The notes beneath the pieces are model-generated. The model saw only the letters and a list, made by a program, of their open reading frames with translations. It was not told the origin of the DNA and did not search any database. Shown here in pieces: positions 17,756 through 25,289 of a DNA stretch of 64,000 nt. Each line of letters opens with the position of its first letter. Position 1 is the first letter of the stretch. Both the position numbers and the translations under genes were made by a program. This DNA is from Altererythrobacter sp. ZODW24 (lineage in GTDB: Bacteria; Pseudomonadota; Alphaproteobacteria; Sphingomonadales; Sphingomonadaceae): positions 1,578,001-1,642,000 of the forward strand of contig NZ_CP031155.1 in assembly GCF_003344885.1 (NCBI RefSeq), given 5' to 3'.

Positions 17756-18292
17756 TTACTGATACTCGACTTCAACGTCGAAAGTACCCGAGTACGTGCC
17801 GGCAACTTCGGTGCCGTCAAAAGTCAGCGTACCGCCAACTGCGAAACCGGCATCGCCAGCTGCGTCAGTCTGAACAACATCGTCAGCGTCGTCGCTGAGG
17901 AACGCGGTCAATTCGAGCGTTTCCGTTGCGAGGATCGTGGGAAGACCGTTCAGTGTAAGGTCAACCGAACCAGTTGGCAGCGTGATAGCTACGTCCTGGC
18001 TAGCAGCGCCGGTAACTTCGAAATCAACAGCGGCAGTTGTGCCGATGCAAACGAGGTCAGCCGAGCAAACAACCGAATCATCGGTTGGGTCGAGAGCAAC
18101 GGTGCCTGCACCGTTTACAGCGATCTGGCCGAAGTCGAGGGTCGAACCCGTTGCGACGGTCAGCGTCAGAGCGCTTAGAACTTCAGCTTCTGCGGTTGCA
18201 GTTGCAGTATCGGCAGCATTTGCAACCGAAGTCATGCCAAGTGCGGCAACGAGAGCGACGCCGGCAGCGCCAATACGGAATTTGTTAGTCAT
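17756..18292 (-). CDS. DUF4402 domain pilin-like protein
   Basis: A 178-residue secreted subunit. The signal peptide (1-26) ends VANAAD. The mature part is acidic, poor in lysine and rich in Thr, Ala and Val, with LTVATGSTLDFGQIAVNGAGTV at the front and a C-terminus GTYSGTFDVEVEYQ. That last segment is the DUF4402 signature and has the alternating hydrophobic strand plus penultimate Tyr expected of a chaperone-usher subunit. It has two cysteines in CSADLVC, likely a disulfide. It is the first gene of the locus, preceded by a structured leader and followed by a terminator, as expected for the most abundant subunit. Confidence 0.85.
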   Translation of the reverse strand: MTNKFRIGAAGVALVAALGMTSVANAADTATATAEAEVLSALTLTVATGSTLDFGQIAVNGAGTVALDPTDDSVVCSADLVCIGTTAAVDFEVTGAASQDVAITLPTGSVDLTLNGLPTILATETLELTAFLSDDADDVVQTDAAGDAGFAVGGTLTFDGTEVAGTYSGTFDVEVEYQ

Positions 18293-18323
18293 CTGGATCT
18301 GGTCCCTTCCAAAGAAATTCTGG

Positions 18324-18360
18324 CTAGGGGTCGCCCCCTAGGCAGCCCCGCCGAACGGGG
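18324..18360 (-). promoter_or_regulatory. Two adjacent hairpins in the pilin mRNA leader
   Basis: CTAGGGG (18324-18330) pairs perfectly with CCCCTAG (18335-18341) around a 4-base loop, and CCCCG (18346-18350) pairs with CGGGG (18356-18360) around CCGAA. Both lie within 70 bases upstream of the pilin start and its AAGGGACC ribosome site. They could stabilise the mRNA or control translation. I could not match them to a known riboswitch class. Confidence 0.5.
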
Positions 18361-18510
18361 GTGAACCCATCCGATGAACACTTTGTAGGAGCAGGAAGTT
18401 CAGTCTTCCTTGCCGCGTATAGTTAACACGGCAACGGTTTTCTGTTAACTTTTAGTGGTTTGGAGAGGCGCTTTGATCGCCCCCCCTATATAGAGAGCCT
18501 CAAGCTAAGA

Positions 18511-19488
18511 CTAAATGTCGCCTCCGGTCAGCCGCTGACAAAGCAGATCAAGTTGATCCAGCGTTCGATATTTGATCGAAACTGTACCGGAGCGCGGATC
18601 TGTGTCCGTTCCGATCTTCACACTCATCCCGAGAAACTCCTCAAGATGATTCTGTACAGCCGCAATATCAGCGTCTTTTGCCGAATCACGCGGCACCCGT
18701 GCCTTGCGCTGGGCCGGCACATCGCCTGATCGAACCATCTTTTCGACATCGCGCACCGACAATTTGGCCGACACAGCCTTCTTTGCGAGCGCTTCCGCCT
18801 CATCATGGCCAATCAAAGCGCGAGCATGGCCCATACCGAGCGAACCGTCTTCGACAAGATTAAGCACACCAGCAGGTAGAACGAGCAGACGCTGCAAGTT
18901 GGCGACATGGCTGCGCGATTTGTCGACCATCCCCGCGATTTCCGCCTGCGTCAGCCCTTCGCTATCAGCGAGCCTGCTGTAAGCGCGCGCTTCCTCCACG
19001 GGATTGAGGTCTTCACGTTGGATGTTCTCGATAAGAGCAAGCGTCATCACATCGCGCTCGTTCAAATCACGAACAAGCGCTGGGATTTCGTGCAAACGCG
19101 CCTTTTGCGCCGCGCGCCAGCGACGCTCGCCGGCAACTAGCTGATACTGGCCGCCGCTATGGGGCCTAACGATAATTGGCTGGATAACGCCGCGCGCCGC
19201 GATCGAGGCTGCCAGTTCGTCGAGCGCCTTCTCATCGAAGTGCCGGCGAGGCTGGTCGGGATGGGGTTCAATCGCTGAAACAGCCAACATCTGCAGGCCA
19301 GAACCAGTTGAAGCTATTGTTTTAACAGTACTATCATCGTCAGTCCGCATCGGCGGCTGCACCAGTGGCTCTTCCCGCCTTGTTTCCCCCAAAAGCGCGC
19401 CAAGACCCTTGCCAAGCTTGCGCGGTTTCGCCTTCGCGGCGGGCGCAGGATTGCCGGTCAGGCGAATTGGGTCAGAAGGATCACTCAT
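18511..19488 (-). CDS. parB: Chromosome-partitioning protein ParB
   Basis: A 325-residue parS-binding CTPase. The N-terminus has the ParA-stimulating basic region (KPRKLGKGLGALLGE). The CTP-binding domain carries HPDQPRRHF and the GERRWRAAQ box near residue 125. The central helix-turn-helix domain includes EGLTQAEIAGMVDKSRSHVANLQRLL. The C-terminal dimerisation domain ends in the window's typical GTVSIKYRTLDQLDLLCQRL. ParB loads at parS, spreads and recruits SMC and ParA. Its ATG overlaps the parA stop (ATGA). Three perfect parS palindromes lie 0.8-3.4 kb upstream. Confidence 0.96.
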   Translation of the reverse strand: MSDPSDPIRLTGNPAPAAKAKPRKLGKGLGALLGETRREEPLVQPPMRTDDDSTVKTIASTGSGLQMLAVSAIEPHPDQPRRHFDEKALDELAASIAARGVIQPIIVRPHSGGQYQLVAGERRWRAAQKARLHEIPALVRDLNERDVMTLALIENIQREDLNPVEEARAYSRLADSEGLTQAEIAGMVDKSRSHVANLQRLLVLPAGVLNLVEDGSLGMGHARALIGHDEAEALAKKAVSAKLSVRDVEKMVRSGDVPAQRKARVPRDSAKDADIAAVQNHLEEFLGMSVKIGTDTDPRSGTVSIKYRTLDQLDLLCQRLTGGDI

Positions 19489-20261
19489 GCGGCTTTCCTC
19501 TTTTCAGGCAGGCGGCCAATCAACTCGCGGGCCAGCGCCATGTAAGCGCGGCTACCTGCACAGGAATGATCATATACCAAAGCTGGCAGTCCGTGGCTCG
19601 GTGCTTCCGAAAGGCGGACATTGCGCGGAATCACCGCTTCGAAGACCAACTGGCCCAGACAATCCCGAACATCATCAGCAACTTGGTCGGTCAAACGGTT
19701 GCGGCGATCAAACATTGTCAGAACGATACCGACAATGCCCAGATCGGGATTAAAGCGTTGCTGAATTCGCTCGACCGTCTGCAAAAGCTGACTGAGGCCC
19801 TCCAGCGCGAAAAACTCGCATTGGAGTGGAACGAGCAAGGTGTCAGCCGCGCCCAGTGCATTGAGGGTCAACAAACCAAGCGACGGCGGACAATCAATGA
19901 AACAAATATCATAGCCGGTGTGGCCGGATAGAGCCGCGCGCAACCGGTCGGTTCGCTCAACCACCGAAACCAACTCGATTTCTGCACCGCTGAGATCTTC
20001 GGTCGCTGGAACCAAATCCAAACCCGGAATACTAGTCGGCATCGTGCAATTGGCGAGCGGTGCTTGGTCCACGATAAGATCGTAACTCGAACGATCGCGG
20101 TCAGCGGCATTGATACCCAGCCCTGTTGATGCGTTACCCTGGGGATCGAGGTCAACCAGCAGGGTTTTCCAGCCCGTTGCAGCCATAGCCGTCGCAATGT
20201 TGATCGCCGTTGTGGTCTTCCCCACCCCGCCCTTTTGATTGGCAATTGCGATCCGAATCAT
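19485..20261 (-). CDS. parA: Chromosome-partitioning ATPase ParA
   Basis: A 258-residue chromosomal ParA without the N-terminal helix-turn-helix of plasmid types. The deviant Walker A motif KGGVGKTT sits at residues 10-17, Walker A' DLDPQGNAS near 40, and Walker B CFIDCPPSLG near 115. It drives ParB-parS complexes apart on the nucleoid through ATP-dependent DNA binding. Its ATG overlaps the rsmG stop by 4 bp and its stop overlaps parB, so all three are translationally coupled. Confidence 0.97.
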   Translation of the reverse strand: MIRIAIANQKGGVGKTTTAINIATAMAATGWKTLLVDLDPQGNASTGLGINAADRDRSSYDLIVDQAPLANCTMPTSIPGLDLVPATEDLSGAEIELVSVVERTDRLRAALSGHTGYDICFIDCPPSLGLLTLNALGAADTLLVPLQCEFFALEGLSQLLQTVERIQQRFNPDLGIVGIVLTMFDRRNRLTDQVADDVRDCLGQLVFEAVIPRNVRLSEAPSHGLPALVYDHSCAGSRAYMALARELIGRLPEKRKAA

Positions 20262-20896
20262 GACTTGTGTCGTTCCTTTATGTGACCCCTACCGACTAGA
20301 ATCTGCGCCTCGTCACTCGTTTTCGATTGTTCCACGTGGAACATTTTGCGCGTTGCCGGCTTACCGTCTGCCAATTCTTGCGCTGCGGAACGCCCTTTCG
20401 GCAACACCCAAACGGTATGCCGTGTGGAAAACCGTGCGGATAGTTTGAGCAAAACGGGGAGTGGAGCGAACGCTCGGGCCGAAATAACACTGGCTTCAAA
20501 GGTCTCGACATTCTCCAAGCGAGCCCCATCGACACTACAATTTTCGAGCTCAAAATGGTCGATGCAGCGCTCAAGCCAATCGATCCGCTTCCTACGCGAT
20601 TCGACCAGGCGCATCTTTTGACCTGGCCTCATGAGTGCCACGACAATGCCCGGCAGCCCGGCACCAGTGCCCAGATCCAACCAAGCACCATCTGTTTCAC
20701 GTGAAACATGCTCCAAAAGCTGAGCACTATCAGCGAGATGCCGCACCCACATGTGTTCGAGCGAAGACTTCGAAACCAGGTTCTGAAGTCCAGCCTCCTC
20801 CGTCAGCAGGGCGGCGAACTCATCAAGACGCTCCATCGCCGCAGCATCGCAAAGACCGGCGACATATTCACGGGCCTGCAGTTCTGTTTCTATCAT
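20258..20896 (-). CDS. rsmG: 16S rRNA (guanine527-N7)-methyltransferase RsmG (GidB)
   Basis: A 212-residue SAM-dependent methyltransferase that modifies G527 of 16S rRNA. Motif I is [17 protein letters not shown] and the next strand gives [15 protein letters not shown], followed by [13 protein letters not shown]. It sits in the widespread gidA-gidB-parA-parB order. Two parS sites are embedded in its coding region: 20,693-20,708 encodes HVSRET, and 20,328-20,343 encodes FHVEQ near the C-terminus. The ATG overlaps the mnmG stop (ATGA). Confidence 0.95.
   Translation of the reverse strand: MIETELQAREYVAGLCDAAAMERLDEFAALLTEEAGLQNLVSKSSLEHMWVRHLADSAQLLEHVSRETDGAWLDLGTGAGLPGIVVALMRPGQKMRLVESRRKRIDWLERCIDHFELENCSVDGARLENVETFEASVISARAFAPLPVLLKLSARFSTRHTVWVLPKGRSAAQELADGKPATRKMFHVEQSKTSDEAQILVGRGHIKERHKS
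20328..20343. other. parS: parS centromere site (in rsmG)
   Basis: TGTTCCACGTGGAACA is a perfect 16-bp palindrome and matches the bacterial parS consensus TGTTYCACGTGRAACA. It lies within the last codons of rsmG (FHVEQ), 66 bp before parA. Confidence 0.9.
20693..20708. other. parS: parS centromere site (in rsmG, 5' half)
   Basis: TGTTTCACGTGAAACA, a perfect palindrome identical to the canonical parS consensus. It lies in the coding region of rsmG, 365 bp from the first site. Confidence 0.93.
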
Positions 20897-22749
20897 GCGG
20901 CGATTGCTGCCTGTTTACGCGCATGGACGAGAAGCGCCGCCAATGCTGCTGGGGTGATGCCAGAGATTCGGCCTGCTGCAGCGAGGTTCGCTGGGCGAGA
21001 CGCCTCTAACCGCTCAATCATTTCATTCGACAGCCCTGGGACTTCGCGGAACGGATAGCTCCCGCCCAACGCAACGTCCTCACTCGCCTTGAGATCGCGA
21101 AGCTCCGAATCCTGACGCGCGAGATAGGGAGCATATGCGCAATCCTCAGCAACTTCTGTCGCAGCGTCGGTCGACGGATCGAGCTCGCTCGGGAGCCATG
21201 CCGCGAGGCCAGTTAGATCGACACCGCCAAATCGAAGCCACTCCGACAAGCTGCGCCGCCCGCTATCTTGCCTCACGGGCAGGCCCGCCGCGGACAAAGC
21301 CGCTGCGGTGACTTCCGCCTCAAGGGCCTCATGCCATTTTGCTCTTGCGTCCATGCGGCGCGCGAGCATCTCGCTGCGTTCACCAGCAACACAGCCGGTC
21401 TCAATCGCCAATGGTGTCAGCCGCGTTGCCGAATTATTGGCCCGTAAACGCAGCCGGTATTCCGCGCGTGCAGTTAGCATCCGATAGGGCTCGCTAACGC
21501 CATGAAGCGTTAGATCGTCGACCATCACAGCCATATACGAATTGGAACGATCAAGAGCAGGTAACGCGCGGCCCAGAACCTTGGCTGCAGCATGCATGCC
21601 AGCCATCAGCCCCTGCGCCGCTGCCTCCTCATAGCCGGTCGTCCCGTTGATTTGGCCGGCGCAATAAAGCCCGGGGACAGCCTGCAATTCGAGCGATGGA
21701 TGCAAAGCACGCGGATCGATGTGATCATACTCAACCGCATAGCCCGGTACGGTCATCTCAACCTGCTCAAGACCTTCCATGCTCCGCAACATCGCGAGCT
21801 GAACATCCGTTGGCAGTGAAGTGCTTATGCCGTTTGGATAGATCATATCGGTGCTCAGACCTTCGGGCTCCAAGAACACCTGGTGGCCATCACGGTCGCC
21901 AAACCGATGAATTTTGTCTTCGATCGAGGGGCAGTAACGCGGCCCCTCCCCCTGAATTGCACCACCAAATAACGGCGAACGATCCAGATTTGCGCGAATG
22001 ATGTCATGCGCGCGCTCGTTTGTCCGAGTGATGGCGCAAAAGACCTGCGGATTGCTTCGGCTTGGCGTCATATCGGACATCGTCCACGCCTCATCATCGG
22101 AAGGCTGTTCGACAAGCCTGGCCCAGTCAATAGTCCGGCCATCCAACCTCGGCGGCGTCCCGGTTTTCAACCGGGCCATGGGCAGATCGGCATCCCGCAT
22201 TTGACCGGCGAGCTTCTGCGCCGAATCTTCGCCAATCCGGCCGCCAGTTAGCCGCTCCTCTCCGCGAAACAGCGTCCCGCCAAGAAACGTCCCGGTACAC
22301 AGCACAACACACTCTGCCTCCAGCCTCGTACCATCACCGAGCACGAGCCCGCGAGCGTTTCCGCCCTCCATAATGAGCGCAGCAGCTTCACCGGCAATGA
22401 GTTCCAAGTCGCCCTGATACTTCAGCTGGTCTTGGATCGACGCCTTAAAGAGTGTCCGGTCCGCCTGAATGCGCGGCCCCCACACCGCACTGCCCTTCGA
22501 ACGATTGAGCATGCGGTAATGGATGGCGGCGGCATCAGCCGCCTTGGCAATCAGTCCATCAAAGGCATCAACCTCGCGCACGAGATGCCCTTTGCCCAGC
22601 CCCCCAATTGCGGGATTGCAGCTCATCGCACCAATTGCGTCGAGATCAAAACTCACGAGGCCGACGCGTGCACCCATGCGCGCCGCAGCTGCTGCAGCCT
22701 CCACACCGGCGTGTCCGCCGCCAATGACAAGGATATCGTGAGGTTTCAT
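20893..22749 (-). CDS. mnmG: tRNA uridine-5-carboxymethylaminomethyl modification enzyme MnmG (GidA)
   Basis: A 618-residue FAD- and NADH-dependent enzyme that, with MnmE, builds cmnm5U at the wobble position of certain tRNAs. The N-terminal Rossmann motif is [21 protein letters not shown]; other markers are [38 protein letters not shown]-like GYAVEYDHI and [24 protein letters not shown] 22749 is preferred because CGGAAG lies just upstream and the conserved domain starts at once; an upstream start at 22803 adds 18 unconserved residues. Its partner mnmE is directly upstream, separated by 96 bp that contain a parS site. Confidence 0.97.
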   Translation of the reverse strand: MKPHDILVIGGGHAGVEAAAAAARMGARVGLVSFDLDAIGAMSCNPAIGGLGKGHLVREVDAFDGLIAKAADAAAIHYRMLNRSKGSAVWGPRIQADRTLFKASIQDQLKYQGDLELIAGEAAALIMEGGNARGLVLGDGTRLEAECVVLCTGTFLGGTLFRGEERLTGGRIGEDSAQKLAGQMRDADLPMARLKTGTPPRLDGRTIDWARLVEQPSDDEAWTMSDMTPSRSNPQVFCAITRTNERAHDIIRANLDRSPLFGGAIQGEGPRYCPSIEDKIHRFGDRDGHQVFLEPEGLSTDMIYPNGISTSLPTDVQLAMLRSMEGLEQVEMTVPGYAVEYDHIDPRALHPSLELQAVPGLYCAGQINGTTGYEEAAAQGLMAGMHAAAKVLGRALPALDRSNSYMAVMVDDLTLHGVSEPYRMLTARAEYRLRLRANNSATRLTPLAIETGCVAGERSEMLARRMDARAKWHEALEAEVTAAALSAAGLPVRQDSGRRSLSEWLRFGGVDLTGLAAWLPSELDPSTDAATEVAEDCAYAPYLARQDSELRDLKASEDVALGGSYPFREVPGLSNEMIERLEASRPANLAAAGRISGITPAALAALLVHARKQAAIAA

Positions 22750-22829
22750 TCTTCCGCCGATATAGCGATTACCAGCGCGCAGCCAAACGATGTTTCGTAA
22801 CAAGCGCTCAAAAGAGTGTGACGGGCCAA

Positions 22830-22845
22830 TGTTCCACGTGGAACA
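22830..22845. other. parS: parS centromere site (mnmE-mnmG gap)
   Basis: TGTTCCACGTGGAACA, a perfect palindrome, lies directly after the mnmE stop codon and 80 bp upstream of the mnmG start. It is the only one of the three outside coding sequence. Confidence 0.9.
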
Positions 22846-24114
22846 TCACTTACCGATACAGAAGCGCCCAAACAGCGCGTCGAGCATATCCTCGGTGCCG
22901 GACCGCCCGATCAAGCGATCAAACGCCGACCGGCCAACTCTCAAGTTCTCGCCGAGAATCAATAGATCATCCGGCACATCGCCCCGTAATGCATCGGCAG
23001 CTTCAGCAATAAGGCCCGATTGGCGTTCGTTAAGGGCTACGTCGCCAGGCTTCGGCATTGCTCCGCGGGCATGCGCCATGATTGCACTGCGTAACTCATC
23101 CATGCCCCGCCCACTGACAGCGGAGATACGGTAATCTGGGGAGGCCTTGAGCACATCACCCTGATCAATCCGCGGTTCGATTTCCCAAGAGCTGTCCGGA
23201 CCCTCACCCTCCGGCCCGAGCCATAAGACCAAATCGGCCCTGACCATCTCGTCGCGAGCGCGACCTATGCCAATTGCTTCAATGTCATCGGAGCTCTCAT
23301 CGCGCAGTCCCGCCATATCAACGAATGTGAGCGGAATACCGCCCAATGCAACTGAGCGCGTCAAGACGTCACGGGTCGTTCCCGCTGTGGGAGAGGCTAT
23401 TGCCGCTTCACTTTCAACCAAAGCATTGAATAATGTCGATTTTCCGGCATTTGGTGGTCCAGCAAGTGCTACCCGATAACCTTCTTTCAATGCCCTTGCC
23501 CGGGGACGCTCCAGCCAATCAGCTAACTCGCCTGCGAGCGCCGACAACTTCGCTGTGAAATCACTCGGAAGCGGATCGACGTCATCCTCATCCGCAAAAT
23601 CTAGCGCGGATTCGACCAGTGCCGACAGAACAAGCACCTCTTCGCGCCATGTCGTGACTTTTTCTGACAAAGCGCCGCTAGCCAGCGCCATTGCCGACCG
23701 ACGCTGCAGTTCGGTTTCCGCCTCGAGTAGGTCCGCGAGCCCTTCAGCCTGCGCCAAATCAATACGGCCATTGGCGAATGAACGGCGTGTAAATTCACCC
23801 GGCCTCGCGGGTCTCAGGCTATCGACTTCGCCCAAGGCCGTCTCAACCGCCGAAACGATTGCCCTACCTCCATGGAGGTGGAATTCGGCGCAGTCCTCAC
23901 CCGTTGCGCTCGCCGGGCCGGGGAACCACAATATCAATGCCTGATCGAGCTTCGAGCCCGCCTTATCTCTGAGCGAAACCAAGCTAGCGCGGCGCGGAGC
24001 GGGCAATTTGCCCGCCAGACTGCGCACCGCATTCGCGGTATGCGGACCGCTGATCCGCATGACCGCTATGGCAGCGGGCGGCGCACCACTCGACAGGGCA
24101 AAAATTGTGTCCAT
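22846..24114 (-). CDS. mnmE: tRNA modification GTPase MnmE (TrmE)
   Basis: A 422-residue G-protein, a partner of MnmG in wobble-uridine modification. It has the N-terminal tetrahydrofolate-binding domain (FHLHGG near residue 80), a helical domain interrupted by the GTPase domain (G1 GPPNAGKSTLFN near 220, G2 TAGTTRD, G3 DMAGLRD) and the C-terminal invariant CIGK, whose Cys is required for modification. It is slightly shorter than E. coli MnmE (454) because of a reduced helical region. The ATG at 24114 begins MDTIFALSSG, usual for the family. Confidence 0.96.
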   Translation of the reverse strand: MDTIFALSSGAPPAAIAVMRISGPHTANAVRSLAGKLPAPRRASLVSLRDKAGSKLDQALILWFPGPASATGEDCAEFHLHGGRAIVSAVETALGEVDSLRPARPGEFTRRSFANGRIDLAQAEGLADLLEAETELQRRSAMALASGALSEKVTTWREEVLVLSALVESALDFADEDDVDPLPSDFTAKLSALAGELADWLERPRARALKEGYRVALAGPPNAGKSTLFNALVESEAAIASPTAGTTRDVLTRSVALGGIPLTFVDMAGLRDESSDDIEAIGIGRARDEMVRADLVLWLGPEGEGPDSSWEIEPRIDQGDVLKASPDYRISAVSGRGMDELRSAIMAHARGAMPKPGDVALNERQSGLIAEAADALRGDVPDDLLILGENLRVGRSAFDRLIGRSGTEDMLDALFGRFCIGK

Positions 24115-24184
24115 CCCGGAGTCTATTACAGGAACTGGCTGCCGCTAGAAACGAGTGATCTCAGCATTTGGCTCAGTCGCTGGC

Positions 24185-24457
24185 TTAATCGCTGGATTTC
24201 TTCTTGGAGGCTTTGCTCGCCGCCATCGCACCTGCATTCAGGCCGCCTTCGACGAAATTCTGAAACAGCTTCATGCCCATCTGGCCCATTGGAGCGAGGT
24301 TTTTGGCATATTCGGTCAGCTGGTCGGGGTTCGAAACGCCCTTCATCGCCTTCGACATCATGTCGACATAGATGTCATTCGCTTTACCGACGTCGGGCAG
24401 ACCCATGAAAGTGCGTGCCTCTTCGGGTGTGCAATCGATTTCGACGTGGACCTTCAT
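24185..24457 (-). CDS. DUF6489 family protein
   Basis: A 90-residue protein starting MKVHVEIDCTPEEARTFMGL, the pattern of the DUF6489 family seen in alphaproteobacteria. The middle is hydrophobic and Met-rich (APMGQMGMKLFQNFVEGGL) and the end is Lys/Ser/Ala-rich, resembling polyhydroxyalkanoate-granule or phasin-type small proteins, although this is only a resemblance. ATG 24457 is chosen because GGAG lies nine bases upstream; a longer frame to 24556 would overlap the divergent promoter region. Function unknown. Confidence 0.7.
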   Translation of the reverse strand: MKVHVEIDCTPEEARTFMGLPDVGKANDIYVDMMSKAMKGVSNPDQLTEYAKNLAPMGQMGMKLFQNFVEGGLNAGAMAASKASKKKSSD

Positions 24458-24576
24458 ACGCTCTTCTCCGTTGGGCTTCTGTGGCCGTTCCATAAGATTT
24501 GGGCGTCCTATGCCCACTTGGCAAGGCCCAGTACCTGGCGATAGGGTGAGAACCACACTCGATTGAGGAAATTGCG

Positions 24577-25275
24577 ATGACCACTACGGCGAAGGTTCCA
24601 ACCCTAGATTCTACCGGACAGATTCCAGTTTACGTGGCTCGGCCCGAGGGTAAAGCGAAGGCCGCGATCATCGTAGTTCCGGAGATCTTCGGAGTTAATC
24701 CTGGCATTCGCAAGAAGTGCGATGACTGGGCAGCGAAGGGATATGCCGCCGCCGCGCCCGATATCTTCTGGCGCTTTTCCGCTGGTGAAGAACTCAACCC
24801 CGATATCGAAGAAGAATTCAGCAAAGCATTGGAAAACATGGGTCAATATGACGCTGATCTAGGCGTTCAGGATATCGAGGCACTGATCCGTTGGCTCAAG
24901 GATGACGGCGGTGTTTCGAAGGTCGGACTTGTCGGCTTCTGCCTCGGCGGCCGCATGGCGTATCTGGCTGCCGCACGTACCGATATCGATGCGTCGGTTG
25001 GCTATTATGGCGTCATGATTGATCAGATGCTGGGTGAGTCGCATGCGATTGCCAATCCGCTGATGTTGCACATTCCCGAAGAAGATCATTTCGTCGATAA
25101 GGCCGCGCAGGTCAAAATTCACGAGGGTCTGGACGACCACCACAAAGTCACGCTGCATGACTACCCCGGCATGGATCACGGCTTTGCGACCGAGTCCGGC
25201 GATCGCCGCGATGAAGAGAACGCACAGCTAGCCGATAAGCGTACTGAGGATTTCTTTGCGGAGAGTTTCGGCTGA
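24577..25275 (+). CDS. Dienelactone hydrolase family protein
   Basis: A 232-residue cytosolic alpha/beta-hydrolase. The nucleophile elbow is GFCLGG (Cys, as in carboxymethylenebutenolidase), and the His of the triad is in MDHGFAT near residue 205; PEIFGVNPGIRK follows the first strands as in the family. The acid residue is probably Asp in EEDHFVD. True dienelactone hydrolases open 4-carboxymethylene-butenolide in chloroaromatic degradation, but no such pathway is present here, so the substrate is open. It precedes a glutamate-synthase-like gene by 14 bp, so the two should be co-transcribed. Confidence 0.85.
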   Translation: MTTTAKVPTLDSTGQIPVYVARPEGKAKAAIIVVPEIFGVNPGIRKKCDDWAAKGYAAAAPDIFWRFSAGEELNPDIEEEFSKALENMGQYDADLGVQDIEALIRWLKDDGGVSKVGLVGFCLGGRMAYLAAARTDIDASVGYYGVMIDQMLGESHAIANPLMLHIPEEDHFVDKAAQVKIHEGLDDHHKVTLHDYPGMDHGFATESGDRRDEENAQLADKRTEDFFAESFG

Positions 25276-25289
25276 ACGGGGCAACAGCG

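Noticed and set aside
18422-18449. Two GTTAAC sites as a CtrA box
   Set aside because: CtrA boxes are TTAA-N7-TTAA; here the spacing is far larger. Kept only as an unexplained palindrome pair.
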